Positions 31,545-31,834 of a stretch of 31,834 nucleotides of DNA are shown here, piece after piece. The notes under the pieces are model-generated. The model ran no database searches, was not told where the DNA came from, and worked only from the letters and a program-made list of their open reading frames with translations. Each line of letters opens with the position of its first letter. Position 1 is the stretch's first letter. This DNA is from CANHEE01 sp043777755 (GTDB lineage Bacteria; Bacteroidota; Bacteroidia; Chitinophagales; Saprospiraceae), in assembly GCA_043777755.1 (NCBI GenBank), contig JAYWHK010000072.1, forward strand, positions 1 to 31,834. The letters run 5' to 3'. The translations under genes were made by a program, and so were the position numbers.

Positions 31545-31834
31545 CAGTAGCAAAAAACCAAACGAATAGGCGGCAACCGAAAAGCCTTTAATAGAGTAGG
31601 TACTTTTTTTAATAACTGATGTTACGCAGAGCAACGCCAAAGGGCTGCGTAATATGAATTAATAAAAAATAATAATAATAAATTTTATATTTTTAAAATA
31701 AATATTATTTTTATACCAAAAAAGCAATATTTTTTTAAATAAATAAACATTTGTGACAGGAAAAGCAAAAAAGCATTTATTTGCGAATTTGTACTTTTGG
31801 CACTAAAAATAACCTTTTTTCAAAAAATCATATT

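Larger units (their letters stand above)
30999..31834. other. Gene-free window edge with repeats, hairpins and one promoter
   Basis: More than 800 bp without a credible gene. It holds a copy of the 29-bp repeat (31109-31137), two adjacent hairpins (31177-31212), CTTTGGACAAAG (31312-31323), an inverted repeat overlapping a promoter (31495-31544), a TTACGCAG/CTGCGTAA hairpin (31622-31652) and AAT-rich sequence. A 71-aa minus-strand frame at 31202-31417 has no protein-like features. Confidence 0.6.

Overview
The window comes from an AT-rich member of the Bacteroidota, most likely a Cytophagales-type gliding or surface-secreting bacterium. The evidence is a short (289 aa) housekeeping sigma factor without region 1.1, promoters of the Bacteroidota type (TTG, 19-21 bp, TAnnTTTG) without Shine-Dalgarno-like leaders, a TonB-dependent receptor with a carboxypeptidase-like N-terminal domain, and two giant secreted proteases carrying the two classes of type IX secretion (T9SS) sorting tail. 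No tRNA, rRNA, CRISPR array or complete insertion sequence was seen. The genus cannot be set from the sequence alone.

Layout. 1-4430: noncoding edge, then a DNA adenine methyltransferase overlapping pbpC (PBP1C), closed by a bidirectional terminator. 4431-5300: rpoD (minus) with a long leader. 6048-8219: a small unknown gene, a DUF6580-type membrane protein and RNase D. 8244-12144 (minus): secreted cysteine-rich protein, CBS/cysteine-synthase-like enzyme, a lone cytochrome oxidase subunit III, lumazine synthase. 12463-12621: a 52-aa basic peptide gene. 12798-18420 (minus): tlyA-type rRNA methyltransferase followed by a 1604-aa M43 metalloprotease with a type B T9SS tail. 18754-21866: a broken membrane-protein gene, then the TonB receptor. 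21937-25699: a divergent locus with a zinc-ribbon/PH-like protein facing a 660-aa possible actin-like plus pseudokinase protein that overlaps a one-TM protein; this is the least explained protein locus. 26134-30963: a DedA protein convergent with a 1375-aa subtilisin-like protease with a type A T9SS tail. 31000-31834: a gene-free edge with hairpins, repeats and one well-formed promoter.

The intergenic DNA holds most of the novelty: a 239-bp nonautonomous element with perfect 12-bp terminal inverted repeats and a perfect 9-bp target duplication, with a second inverted-repeat element nested in it; two inverted copies of a double-hairpin REP-like element, one of which supplies a gene's stop codon; a 102-bp inverted-repeat element with an internal terminator; a 27-bp perfect stem with a 2-nt loop; and two promoters whose -33 elements lie in the same kind of inverted GTCAATAG half-sites, spaced 0 and 10 bp.

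All assignments come from reading motifs by eye. Family names such as DUF6580 are recalled, not searched.
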